DNA of 64,000 nucleotides, from positions 248,001-312,000 of the forward strand of contig VXIS01000002.1 of assembly GCA_008704415.1 (NCBI GenBank), read 5' to 3'. Shown piece after piece: positions 1 through 10,570 of this stretch; position 1 is the stretch's first letter, and each line of letters opens with the position of its first letter. The translations under genes were made by a program, and so were the position numbers. Source of the DNA: Sphaerosporella brunnea. Its lineage: Eukaryota; Ascomycota; Pezizomycetes; Pezizales; Pyronemataceae. The notes beneath the pieces are model-generated. The model did no database searches. It was given only the letters and a program-made list of their open reading frames with translations, and was not told where the DNA came from.

Positions 1-182
1 CGAATCTGCGTGTCGAGGTGGGCAGGCGCTGGAAGGCATCTCGCAAAATTATTATCTGCAGCTGCCCTCTCTCCCCGCACCACATGGTAGTAGTCGAAGA
101 ACATGGATGCATATGGTACCTTTTTCCGATACCTGAGAATCGACCCCGGAGAGAGAGGAAAAAATAGGCAGCAACAGGCAGA

Positions 183-239
183 AATAGGAAAAAATAGGAA
201 AAAATAGGAAAAAATAGGAAAAAATAGGGAAAAAATAGC
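183..239. repeat. 10-bp tandem repeat (GGAAAAAATA)
   Basis: Five to six near-perfect copies of a 10-bp A-rich unit. It lies in a gene-free stretch and gives spurious aromatic-rich ORFs on the minus strand. Confidence 0.85.
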
Positions 240-1777
240 CGCCCCGCATTTGGACGCGCAGGAACTTCAACCCCCAGCATCGTGATTTGTTGCATGCGCA
301 GCTGTAGATAGATAGATGTCGGACTTCTAGATTTCCCTGTACACAGCATTTGTGTGTTATCCATCTAATTCATCATGCGTGCTCTAGTGTACTCTGTACT
401 CGAAAGCAGAAGGCATACAGACAAGCATTCATGGCCGGTATCGATGTCAATGCCCGGTGGAAGCAAACGCGTTTAGCTCGATACCCTGCAAATCAGGCGA
501 TGGCCCCATCCGCCGTGCATCTCAGCCAGTTCTCCACTCTCAGCTCCGGCCACAGTCATAAAAAGAACAGCACGATTCGCTATATCAAGGAGGCCGAAGT
601 GTGTTGTCGAAACGGAGCGCGTTAGCGGGTCGCGATGTTTCATGTCGTGAGGCTGAGTGTGCCTAAAACACATCTACATGTCGTCCGTCTGGGCTGGGAA
701 GTGTTCGCAGATTAACCACAAAAGCTTCTTAAAAAACGTCCCTTCCAAAAAGTCCCTACTGAGGTCCTCCATCCCGAACACCAACCGTATTTCCGCGTGC
801 ACCCTTACCATCTGGCACTGAACGAAACCCGATATCGATGGTTGAAGCTTTTTCCTGTTTATATCACAAACAACACATCCTCAGCTACTACAGTACTTAA
901 CTACTGAAACACTTGAAGACCGCCCATTTAGAAAAACTGCATATTAATCAAGGCTGCGCACTCTCGGCGCCGGTTTCCCCTCCCCCAACATCTCCGTGTT
1001 GTACAGTTATCACGGCTCTAGTTCCCGTTTGACGAGTCTTTTGTTATACTAGTGCCTCAGGCATTCAGTTGATTCAATGGCATCTCAGCGATGAGGAGCT
1101 TCGCACTGATGCTCTACATCGCACATGAGCACAATGAGAATAGGTATCGAATGAAAGATCTGGTAGGCTCAACTTTTTGAAATCCATTCAAGAACTCCCA
1201 GTAAGCCGAACAATGAAGCGTTACCTGGGGGATGGCCCCACCAGCCGACATTGAATCGTCGGGACAAAGCGTTGATCTCTGGTCTTTTATCAACGGTGCG
1301 GGTTCTTGAGCATACGTATCGAGTGAAGCCGGCGGTGCTGTGGGCTTGTATAATGGAGGGGGTCTGGCTAGCACGGAGTACCGATTCTTTTGGGCTTGTA
1401 AAGCTTTCTCTGGCCTCTACCATCAAGTTTTCGCCTGTCGTCCTAATTCAATCTTTGGCCAGGTTGAACTCGAAGATGTCACGACGTATACCCGCGTTAC
1501 ACCAACGTTTGGAGCGCGGCCAAAGTATCGGCACAAACACCGCGTGGTGCGCGCGCAGATCCATCATCCCAGGATCCGAGAAAGCCGGTTTCAGGCCCGT
1601 GACTACCGAACACACGCGGTGAGCTGTGATCGATCTTTGGGCCAGTGGGTTGTGATCAACTGCCATTTCTATACCCCCCGCGACGTGCCCCTGCTCGAGC
1701 TGAGAGCCCCGGTTATAATCGCAAGGTATCAGCCCCCATCTCCACCTCCTAAACAACAACAACCCTCTCCCCAAAAA
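240..1777. other. Intergenic, no supportable gene
   Basis: Several short ORFs overlap on both strands, but none has a recognisable domain, coherent splice structure or low-complexity-free length. The last ~40 bases before 1778 are C/A-rich (CCTCCTAAACAACAACAACC), like a fungal 5' UTR leading into the next gene. The frame open from 1340 upstream of that gene is probably fortuitous, because a signal peptide begins exactly at the ATG at 1778. Confidence 0.5.
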
Positions 1778-2309
1778 ATGCTGAGGACCATAAGCACCTC
1801 CCTCCTCCTATGGCTCCTCCTCCTCCTCCCGCAGCTCACCCTCGCCGGCGAATTCGGCGAAACATACCCCCACTCCTTCGGCGACGTCAACATGTGCGTC
1901 CCCCCGCGCGACCACAGCAGCATCCCAATACCCCCCGCCGCATTCGCGACGATGGTGCAGACTTATCGCGCGCGTTTCGGCGCCAGGAAAGTCTTCCGCG
2001 AGCCTGAAGAGCTGGGCGCCTGCTGTAATGGCTTTTGTCTGAAGCTGCTCAGGATCGCGCCGCTGGAACGCGATGTCGAGTCCCCGTTTTTGGTGTCCGC
2101 GCAGATGCTGGAGGATGCCGTGACGCAGTTGGCCGCGTGTGTGCATCTGGCGAGTGAGGGGAGTGTGGCCTTGTATGGTAGGTAATCTCGGGCGAGGGGG
2201 GGTTAATGAATGATGCTGATATCATGCGGGTACAGAGCGGAATTATGAAGGAAGGGTTGTGTTGAGCTTTGGAAGGGATACGGGAGGAGGGGGCCTGGAG
2301 AGGTGTTGA
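1778..2309 (+). CDS. Small secreted cysteine-containing protein
   Basis: The ATG at 1778 starts a textbook signal peptide: MLRT, then a Leu-rich core (residues 8-20), with likely cleavage after LA at about residue 23. The mature part has few recognisable features: a Cys near the N-terminus (MCVPP), a CC-x3-C cluster (GACCNGFC), and one Cys in AACVHL. Read without splicing it stops at 2185 (135 aa). I prefer an intron at 2178-2235 (GTAGGT...TACAG, 58 nt), which keeps the frame and extends the protein to 157 aa, ending in a further Cys (GLERC). An even number of six cysteines would suit a disulphide-bonded secreted protein. I do not recognise the family; an effector-like role is only a guess from size and secretion. 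Confidence 0.6.
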
Positions 2310-2620
2310 TTTTTTTCCCCGTCCCTTTTTATTCGTCTACACGGCATTTGATGGCGTTTGTTTTTGGGGGATTTACCCAACTTGAACTCTAGAGAACAGG
2401 CGAGTCTCAGGCAAAGTATAATAATAATTTAATAGCTAAGTACTAGAGCCATAAAACATTCATTGTGAATATCATGTGGAAGATCACAACGTTCACCCCC
2501 CGATCCAGCAGCAGAAGGCCAACCCCCCCCCCCCCACCCCTTTCTTCCAGTCTCCCTATCCTCCATTCCACCACACCTCTTCCCCTCTCCCTCCTCTTCC
2601 TTCTCCTACTCTTCCTTCTC
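2310..2620. other. Intergenic spacer, convergent gene ends
   Basis: Spacer between the 3' ends of the secreted-protein gene (plus) and the J-domain gene (minus). It contains AT-rich sequence (ATAATAATTTAATAG near 2420), a C run near 2524 and a CT-rich stretch (CTCTTCCTTCTCCTA repeats, 2580-2640) that runs into the acidic end of the J-domain gene. Confidence 0.6.
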
Positions 2621-3499
2621 CTACTCTTCCTTATCATCCTCTTCCTCCGCCTTCCCCTCCTCTGCGTCCCGAAACCTTTGGCTCGCCCTCCTCAACCTCT
2701 TCGCCTCAGCCCGCATCGATCTGGCCTCGGCCAGGCGGTACTCAACCGGCCGCATTCTGTCGTGCCACGAGTGGCTCCCCGGCTTCACCCTCTTTGATAT
2801 CAGCCGCGCCAGTTGCTCTGCCGCTTGCTCCTTCATCGACGCTTGTTCTTCTAGCGCGGAGGCGCGCCGGAGCACTGAATTGATCACGAGATTGCTAGCG
2901 ATCGGGGGGGTGTTGGTGGTGAAGGTGAAGGAGAAACTTGAGCCCGGCTGTGTTGCAGCGTAGCTAGCCGCACGGCGGCCAAAAAAGGGCATAAAGGAGG
3001 AGGGGGGGTAGGGGTAGGAAGAGGAACCAGAGGAGGGGGGGTAGGGGTAGGAAGAGGAACCAGAGGAGGGGGGGTAGGGGTAGGAAGAGGAACCAGAGGA
3101 GGTGGTGGTGCTGGCGGCGACGGGGGCGGCATGAGCCCTACCGGAGGAACGAGGCAGCGCATGCTTCATGCACGTCGACACTTTAGACCGCTTAATAGGG
3201 TCATGAAGGACCTCATGGGCCGCCCTGATCTGCTTCGTACAAAGAAACGAGGTCAATATATATTTCCACGCACTCACTGAAACTCACTCGGTGCAAACCG
3301 TTCAAGAGGAAAAGGTGAAAGGGACCTTCTGAAAGATTGCGGTTTGCTTCTGCATGTCCTCCGGCCGGTGCTTGTCCGGGTGGTGTTGGAGTGCCAACGC
3401 CTTGTATGCATCCTTGAGTTCCTTTTCCGTGACCATAGGCCCAGCAAGGCCCATGACGCAGTAGGGGCAGTCGGTGCTGGTGGAAGATGAAGGCATCAT
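2621..3499 (-). CDS. J-domain (DnaJ-like) co-chaperone
   Basis: Two exons on the minus strand: 3499-3326 (58 codons, ATG at 3499) and 3229-2621. Joining them gives a J-domain whose helix II ends in the Hsp70-activating HPD motif (H40-P41-D42) and whose helix III continues across the junction as TAIFQK-IRAAHEVLHDP-KRS, the usual J-domain pattern. The intron donor is GTCCCT, GT-AG but weak. The protein is about 260 aa. The middle holds three copies of SGSSSYPYPPS encoded by a 36-bp minisatellite (about 3000-3105); the C-terminus is a long charged helix (RLAEARSMRAEAKRLRRASQ) ending in an acidic tail. J-proteins deliver substrates to Hsp70; the specific partner here is unknown. Cysteines C11 and C14 before the J-domain are unusual. 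Confidence 0.75.
2998..3105. repeat. 36-bp coding minisatellite (3 copies)
   Basis: Three near-identical 36-bp units (GGAGGGGGGGTAGGGGTAGG plus a 16-base remainder) inside the J-domain gene. They encode the Ser/Tyr/Pro repeat on the minus strand. 36 bp keeps the frame, so copy number could vary without breaking the protein. Confidence 0.85.
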
Positions 3500-3575
3500 G
3501 GTGTTGTTGGTTGTTGTTGGTTGTTGTTGGTTGTTGTTGGTTGTTTTTGGTTGTTGTTTGTTGTTGGATCGTAGA
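3497..3575. repeat. TTGTTGTTGG microsatellite at the J-domain gene start
   Basis: About seven units of a 10-bp G/T repeat begin immediately upstream of the ATG of the J-domain gene. In the transcript they form a CAA/CCAA-rich 5' leader. Confidence 0.85.
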
Positions 3576-3987
3576 GGCTGTGATGGTTGTGAAAGAAGAA
3601 AGGAAGGACGCCCGAGGAGCGGATTTTATTCTGGTTGGGTGAAAATTTAAAAGGAGGCTGTCTAGTCAAATTTGCAATGCTCCTGCAGAATATATGTAAG
3701 GGTGACGGCACTGGTGCTTTTCTATAGGTGAAGCTGGATGTTTCTTCTTGCGTGTTGCTTTCAAATTACCAAAATTAGCTCCTTTCACAGAACAAGGAAC
3801 TGCTAACCGTTGTATGGCTATGATTCGTTTTCAAGGCACTCTGTCGACAGTATTTCATAATGCCCAAACCCGTTAACCATTTCCCGGGCACGCGTCGAGG
3901 GCACGCGCCGCTGGATCAGTGACAGCGAGCGCTTAAAAAGAGAGAAAACTCAAGGGAAACGTAAGGGACCGCATCATACCTCAAGAA

Positions 3988-4080
3988 CACGTTAAAAAAG
4001 GCCGACTCCGACCGATGCTGGTTCTGCCAGTCCGATAAGTGCCAGAGCCGCGAGCATCTATTCAAGGAATTCATGCGCTG
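3988..4080 (+). pseudogene. LINE ORF2 C-terminal knuckle fragment
   Basis: An isolated open stretch reads KADSDRCWFCQSDKC then QSREHLFKE before a stop. It matches the zinc-knuckle tail found at 31.4, 42.8, 46.4 and 63.9 kb (for example CWWCNLSSIKTRDHLFKSC). It lacks RNase H and the last cysteine. It is a short, old, 5'-truncated relic of the same non-LTR retrotransposon family, about 24 kb from the main repeat block. Confidence 0.7.
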
Positions 4081-6491
4081 AGTCCCTCAAATCCGGGCAT
4101 AGTGGCGGACAGTAGAGCGAGAGTTGGGTTGGAAGCACCGGTCAATAGCAGGAGGAGAGGGCGACGCCTGCTATCCGACAGTTTCTGTGGGATACCAGAA
4201 TTCCGGTGGCGGGTAGAAGGCGGCGGGAGCACAGGTTTGCGAAGACTGATAGCAGCCAGTGGCTCAAAATATTTTTCTCAAGATGGCGTTTCGCGATCGG
4301 CACTTTCCATTGGAAACAATCTTGCTGTTCTGTTCGTCCGTGGCATTATTCCGATTTTCGATATCACCGCCGAAGATTGGAGAAAAAAGCTGCGCATGCT
4401 GTTACTGATGACAGGAAAAAAAACTGATTACCTAAGAACGGGGACTTTCCATGCTAAAGTGGGACGATTGATAGGACTGACTGTCGAGTTCACATGAACC
4501 AACGCTAGGATGCTGTTGGGGGAAGTCGTCAGTGGTGAGAGTTTATGATGAGATCAAGGTAGTCACTTACGGGACTGTTCGTAACACCGCCTTAGGCGGG
4601 ATGGTCTTCACGAGAGAACACTTGGAAGGACTGAGCATGTTGTGTCGTCATTTTTCGAGAACGATACAGACGATGCTATGTGAAAAAGGACAGGTTCTGT
4701 TCAACATCGGTAGATGCCTGCAAATGTCAGACGATGGGTAGGCGCATTGGGGTTTGTTAGGTGGAGTGGTGGATATCGGCAATGAATCAACTTTTTAACC
4801 CTCATTCGCACCTTTTTTCTTTTGTTCCTTGGCTCTTTCGGGATCATTGGTAGCGCTTTGTTTGTGTGAGCTTTCGATGCCTCACAGATAAGCCTAGTAT
4901 GCTTGCGGTTGTTTTGGCGGACAAGAAGCTGGAGAGCGTAAGTTGTGCGGGTACAGGTTGGAGTGGCTTCTCGAGAGACGTTAGCTTCTTCTACAGAGTG
5001 GCTAATATGGCCGCAATTTTCGCATCCTCTTCCAAAATCCGAAGTAGAAACCAGACAGACCTTGGTATATCTCCTTGTCTTATGCCATCGGAGGGAACGA
5101 AACCAAAGTTCCTGCCCAATAGCGGCGTACATTTCAGCTGTAGCCTCCAAGGGATCAACAGGCAGGAAGTAGACTTGAAGGCAAAGGCATCAAAGACCGT
5201 AAGAGCCAGGCGAATTTCCTTTTTGGGCACTGAATTTGATTGCTGTAGCAATCTCCGCAGCCGTGAAGGCGAACCATGGCAGTTCAGGTCAGGCCTGGTC
5301 TAAGATTTTCGACCTGTGGAGCACATCCCATGAGGGCTGGCAAGGGGCGCTGGCAGTGACGATGTCACATGTCTTTTTTCCTGGGCGTCCGACGTCTGCT
5401 CCTTTGCTTTCCAATTCTCTCAATCTTTTGGGTCTTGAACTCTCAATGGTGCTCCTCTAGACCGGTCAGCCTCTTGACATGTTTCAGTTGTTGGCGAGAC
5501 TTCCTCACGGTGCCATTCCCCCAGCTCTTCGAATACAGCATATCACAGGGGCCGAGTGCTGAACAGTGAGGTCTCTTAACAGCTCTGCGGTTGAGATGAC
5601 TCCGTGCCTGGCTGCACTGTGGTAGTTAGTAGAAGCCATCCCAGTATTCTTTCTCATCAATGCAACCAACCTTTCCGAGTAACAGCTTCCTCGGGGAGAG
5701 GAGAGGAAAGGAGAGGGTAGGGTAGCACGCTATGTCGGATGGATTGTGGTGTCAGCGATGCATAGGTCATGGCCTTTGCAATAGCCTTTGAAGGATCGGA
5801 GAATAGATGTGCGCAAGAGTAAGAGAATAAATAAGTGGAAGGACTATAGAATCAATAGGTGGAAGGACGAGAGAAGTAGATTGCAGGAGGATCAAAGACT
5901 TAACTGGTTTTGCAATTCTGCAGGATGCACCTATAGCAAATATGGGGGAGTGAATGGGCATTGTATAATGGCGGTTTTGACGGAAAAGAAGAGCATTCGA
6001 GCGCTTCCTGAAAGAGGTTCTCCGTGAGGGTAGTTGAGTAAAAGAGGTGGAGGCGATGTGTGTATTGAATATTCAGAGAACGGTGAGGTGATGTAAGGTG
6101 TGATGGTACTGGTGAAGTGTGTTTTTTCTCCAAGGGAAGTCCATGGCGGTCATTGGATGGGGGTGTGAACTATTATCCCTGCTCTATCACAGTCCAGTGT
6201 CCATAGAACAAAATAGCTTCCTTTTTCGGTTTGCAAACATTTGTGAAAGCGCTCGCAGTCACCTGGCTTTCACGTGATAGATACTACTCGGAATGTGATC
6301 TGTCAGCTCTGTCAGCTCTGTCAGCTCTGCCAGCCTTCAACACTCTCGGCGATTGGTGGGTTGTCCTTGCAGTGTTGGCTGCTGACGATTCCTATTATTT
6401 TCATTATAGGGAAAAGACTTTTTCTTTCATCTTTGGCGTTCCTTCAAACAGCCTCTCACAGCCTTCCTTCCCTTCAAACAGCGCCATCAAC
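4081..6491. other. Intergenic, no supportable gene
   Basis: Scattered ORFs up to ~150 codons on both strands have no recognisable domain and no convincing intron pattern. There are no clear repeats apart from A-runs. This may be decayed transposon DNA following the LINE crumb at 3988-4080. Confidence 0.45.
6300..6334. repeat. 9-bp tandem repeat (CTGTCAGCT)
   Basis: Nearly four copies of a 9-bp unit (CTGTCAGCTCTGTCAGCT, the last degenerate). Confidence 0.8.
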
Positions 6492-6800
6492 ATGAACTCG
6501 GACGACTCGCAGTTCCAGCAGATAACTCAGCTTCTGCACGTCTGGCAGGACCCCAAATGCTTCGGCAGAAGCAGCAACGACTCAATTCGGCTAACAGGCA
6601 ACGACAGAGATGAGTACGTCGACGCTTTCTATCTAGGCAGGTACTTTCAGCCGGGATTTAACAACAAAATTTTGCAATTAGAAATGTGCAGCGTGCCGTG
6701 CCGTCCGATGCTCCCGATTCCAGACAGCATCCTGCAACTTTGGCCACCACCTTACTCCGTTCATTGTTCCACGCTTCCCGCTCTGCACTTGATCCCTTAA
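6492..6800 (+). CDS. Doubtful small hypothetical protein
   Basis: The ATG at 6492 sits in good fungal start context (CATCAACATGA) behind a CT-rich leader with a duplicated CCTTCAAACAGC block. The 102-codon frame begins MNSDDSQFQQITQLLHVWQD. The frame is also open upstream to 6231. I recognise no domain. The C-terminal part (after about residue 60) is Pro/Leu-rich and may be read-through of an unseen intron, so the real protein could differ. It could equally be chance. Confidence 0.3.
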   Translation: MNSDDSQFQQITQLLHVWQDPKCFGRSSNDSIRLTGNDRDEYVDAFYLGRYFQPGFNNKILQLEMCSVPCRPMLPIPDSILQLWPPPYSVHCSTLPALHLIP

Positions 6801-9800
6801 ATCGTCCCTTTTCCGGCCTTCTGACCTCGCTTTTTGGTTGGTCTCCTGAACTCTGTTAAGAGATACGACGGCTCAACTTCTCAACGATACAAAAAAAGAT
6901 CTCCAGTACCTGCTGCCAAAAGATGCTGCGCCGGTTCAGACATGCCCGCTTGGATATGGACCTAAAGACTTTCCGAAGAGGACCTGCCGTCGGGCAGGTT
7001 TCACGAAACACGATTCCGCGATCTTGTCTGTCAAGGGGTCGTCCAATTGCTAGAACTTGAGCTAGAAACCGAGTGAAACCCAGTGAGTTATCTGGTAGCG
7101 GCTTGCTGGTTATTTGACTAGCCGGTCGCTTTCTGGTCGATCTGACGCGCTGAGAGTTCGCAACCGGTGGCTCACCTTTTTTTCCATACCAACTTTTATC
7201 AACGTTCCACATATTTCCGCCGGCACCTTGTCAAGGCGGCGCCCCTCAAAATCATGCTGCGCACCCTGGCGTAAGCCGGAGGGACTTGCTCAAGGAGAGC
7301 ATGAAGAATCATATCCGAACTGGAACGATATTTGACACCTTTTGGCTTACAGAAGCTGAAGAGTTCCAAGGGGCGCTATTACTGTGAAGCGGTGATGTGA
7401 AGTCTGGTCCAATTATCTGCGTAACGAGGTATTTACTGTTACCTGAGCCATGTATCCGAGTGATACAGCGTGACGAGCAAAAAAGCTTCAGATAGATGGC
7501 TAATTAGCAGTTAGTTTTCGAAGAAGGCATGTTCGGATTCCAGTGTGCACGCGATGGAAGCATTACATCGTCGGAATAAATGCCAATGTTGTGTGGCAGG
7601 AAAATCACCTGCTAGACAGAGAGGAACGCTCACGATAAGTAACGTGCAACAGAATCGCGAGCCCGAAAACCATGACGACGAAGACGACCAGACGACGGTG
7701 AGCCATGCCGTTCCCTACCACCTTCCTACAGAGATACCATACTAACAAGTGCTCCCGTATAGAAAAATCACCTGTTAGACAGAGAGGAACCCCTCAAGAA
7801 AAGGAAGCCTCCTAACGCTGCATTTTCTCTGCCTGCCCCCAATGTCCAGGGGGGTTTTTTTTTTCTTTGGGGGGGGGGAGGGAGGCTTCTGTTGCTGGAT
7901 TGGGGGGGGGGCGATTCTCAGGATATAAAAGGCGTGCTTTCTTCAAGCTAGATAGGTGGGTTTGCAGTTCTTTGATACTGTATTTTGGTAAACAAAGACC
8001 GTTGCTCGCAGGCTAGCGGCATTGCCCTTAGCAATAGTTGAAATTGTGACAACTTCACTTGGCTTGTGTGATGGGATGGTACTGATGAAGTGATTTCAAG
8101 GCTACATAGTGGATGTGGGCACAATGTGACAATAATTGAGTAGATAATTCGTCCCCGTCTGGATCTTGTGGTGTAGAGTAGAAGTACCTAGACTTCTACC
8201 AGCAGTAGCCGAGGCACACTTCCCATACATTAGGTATTGATTCCTTTTGCTCCGTCTTGTGCACGGCGGAGAGATTGTAGAGACGTGAGTGCGAGACGAG
8301 ACGAAACTGTCAACTTTTAATCCGGAAGGAGGAGTCAGTCGATGGATCAATGTGGTGTTTCTGCCCGCTCCTAGAAAAGCTCACGTCAACAGTTTAAGAC
8401 TGACTTATATTCAATTGGGGGGGGGGGGGGATATGAAACAACACCACATGTTGTCGGCTCGCCCTAACTAAAAGATTCAAGTGTTATGGAACGTTTATTT
8501 GGAATAAAACAAGTACAAGGAAGGATACGGGAGTAAAACAAACTGGAGAGGACGATACAGAGATGGGATGGGATGGGAATGATTATAGAGATAAGTTAGG
8601 TAGGAGGGAGTGAGGATTTGTGATGCGCCCGCCATCCATCCCTCCTCTATGGCCTGGCTTTTAATCAAACCAAAGTTACCAAACCCCAATCGCGCTGACC
8701 TCCCCATAAAGAAATTGGTTGGTTCAAGGTTTGTAGCTGCTGCTGCTAGACACGCCTGTCTCGTTCTTTGTGTGCGTAGCTACTTAAGTACCTGCCTATA
8801 TACTCATATGAGGGAGTCCCCCGCACTTGCATCCGCATCCGCAGGAAAAATATGCAGAACAGGCTCCGGATCGAAGGATAGTATGTATGTACCTAAGGTA
8901 TGTACAGGACTTATGATCTCTGACGCAGGTACGCAGCCCCAAAACTTTAACTACCACGTTGATTCTGGATCCTTGGGACGAAGGGACACAGATACCATTT
9001 CAAGCTCGCTCGCTCGCGAGGGTTTGAGATGAGACAGCTATGGAGTGTACTTATAGATGTGTGCAAATCCGTGTTGGTAGCACGAGAGAAACGTGGTTTT
9101 GTTGACGGGTGATGGGCAAGTTGGTCGTGTTTGTCCGACTTTGTCGGCTCGGGACCAATTACGTATTAGAATACCACTGGTCGGCTTACCACGAATAAGG
9201 AGTTTGGTCCCGGCCTGGATGGCAACTTGGTGCGGTGATGATCCCAGTCTGAAAACAAGCTTCCCAGCGCTTTTTTTCTTTTTCTTTTTTTTTTTTTCTT
9301 TTTATTTATTTATCCGTTTATTTCTTTTCGACACGAGGTCGGTGCTGGACGCCCAGATAGGAAACCGAATCTCACGGATCGGGTGCCCGGTGGGGAGCTG
9401 AGCTGAAAATGAGATCACCGGCGAGACGAGGTGGTTCAGCTGGTCTGGCTGGCAGGGATGCAGTTGAGCCCTTTTCCTGGCCCGCCGAAGTGAGACATCA
9501 AACATGCTGTTCCTCATGCTGCTTGCTGCGTGTGTACATTTCGGGGCACCGCGTGAGGACGCCAGCCAGCACTTCTGGAGAGTGCAGCCGAGATCTCCTT
9601 TTGGCTGCAAACGACAAACGGCCTGGGGACGAGCACATAAACAAGCAGGTAGGACGGCGAGAAAGCGTCCTGTTTGCGTAGGGAGAACGCGCCCAACCGC
9701 GGCTAGATACATCTATCCATGATTTGATTCCTCGAGCACTCACGGAGTCTAACTGCTTTGCCCCATCGATCCGAATATCGGCCGACTACATATCTTGGCC

Positions 9801-10570
9801 CGCAGCCACTATAACCCTCATGTCGATCATGACCATTGCAGCGATACACACATACCTACATAGACTGATACCCAGCTAGCCATGGCTTCGGCTATCGATC
9901 AAAGCGATGGGGTTCCCTACAAGGTGCTGACGGCCTAACTACCCACCTCCCTAACCCTGCCTGGCTGAACCGATCTATCTAACCACCCGTTCAGTCGCCA
10001 TTTCACCTTCGAGAGATTGTTTTGAGACATGCGTGCAGCTACTCGCGTTCGGTTCGGAGGGGAGAGAGCACCCCTCCCCAAAACAAACAAACCTGCCCAC
10101 ATAGAGTATGTTTGAGAAAACCGCCGCCTTGCCTGCCCTGCCTGCTGTGGAACCCACTGCGGTGAGACACGGAGGCCAATTGCCAATTCCTGTGAAAGGA
10201 TAGGCCCGATAGAACATGCGGCGTGCTGCTTTGCTTCGGCATCGTGCGCTAGGCCTGCTGATGGACAGTTGTCGATAGTTTCAATTTGTAGCGGCGGCAA
10301 GGAAGTAATTGGTCGGTGCACGGGTGGGCGAATGTGCTTGCCGGTTGGTGAAGTTTCTTTTCTGTATGTACAGCGTCCACCTGCAGCTTGCTATCACGCA
10401 TCTGGACGGACTTGTCTTTAAGGGCGAATGCCCACACCCCCCCCCCCCCCAGGTTGAAATAGGATGGCCCATCCCTCTGCCTCCTCCCCTCTCCCCTTCC
10501 TAACTCCCATCTATCCCTCCTTCTCCTCCTCCTCCTCCCCCCATTTCCTGTTTTCCAACCACCAGCCACA
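6801..10570. other. Intergenic, no supportable gene
   Basis: No domain-bearing ORF. Notable items: a ~30-bp direct duplication (AAAATCACCTGYTAGACAGA and the following bases) at about 7602-7632 and 7763-7792; G and T runs at 7850-7915; a G run at 8418-8430; and a T-rich tract at 9271-9320. The final 120 bases before 10571 are CT-rich (TCTCCTCCTCCTCCTCC), as expected of a fungal promoter/5' UTR for the ppo gene. Confidence 0.5.

Noticed and set aside
2476..2883. Pro-rich plus-strand ORFs
   Set aside because: Antisense to the acidic/Lys-rich end of the J-domain gene and built from CT runs.
4039..4497. 152-codon plus-strand ORF
   Set aside because: Starts in the LINE crumb's other frame, no recognisable domain, no upstream promoter features.
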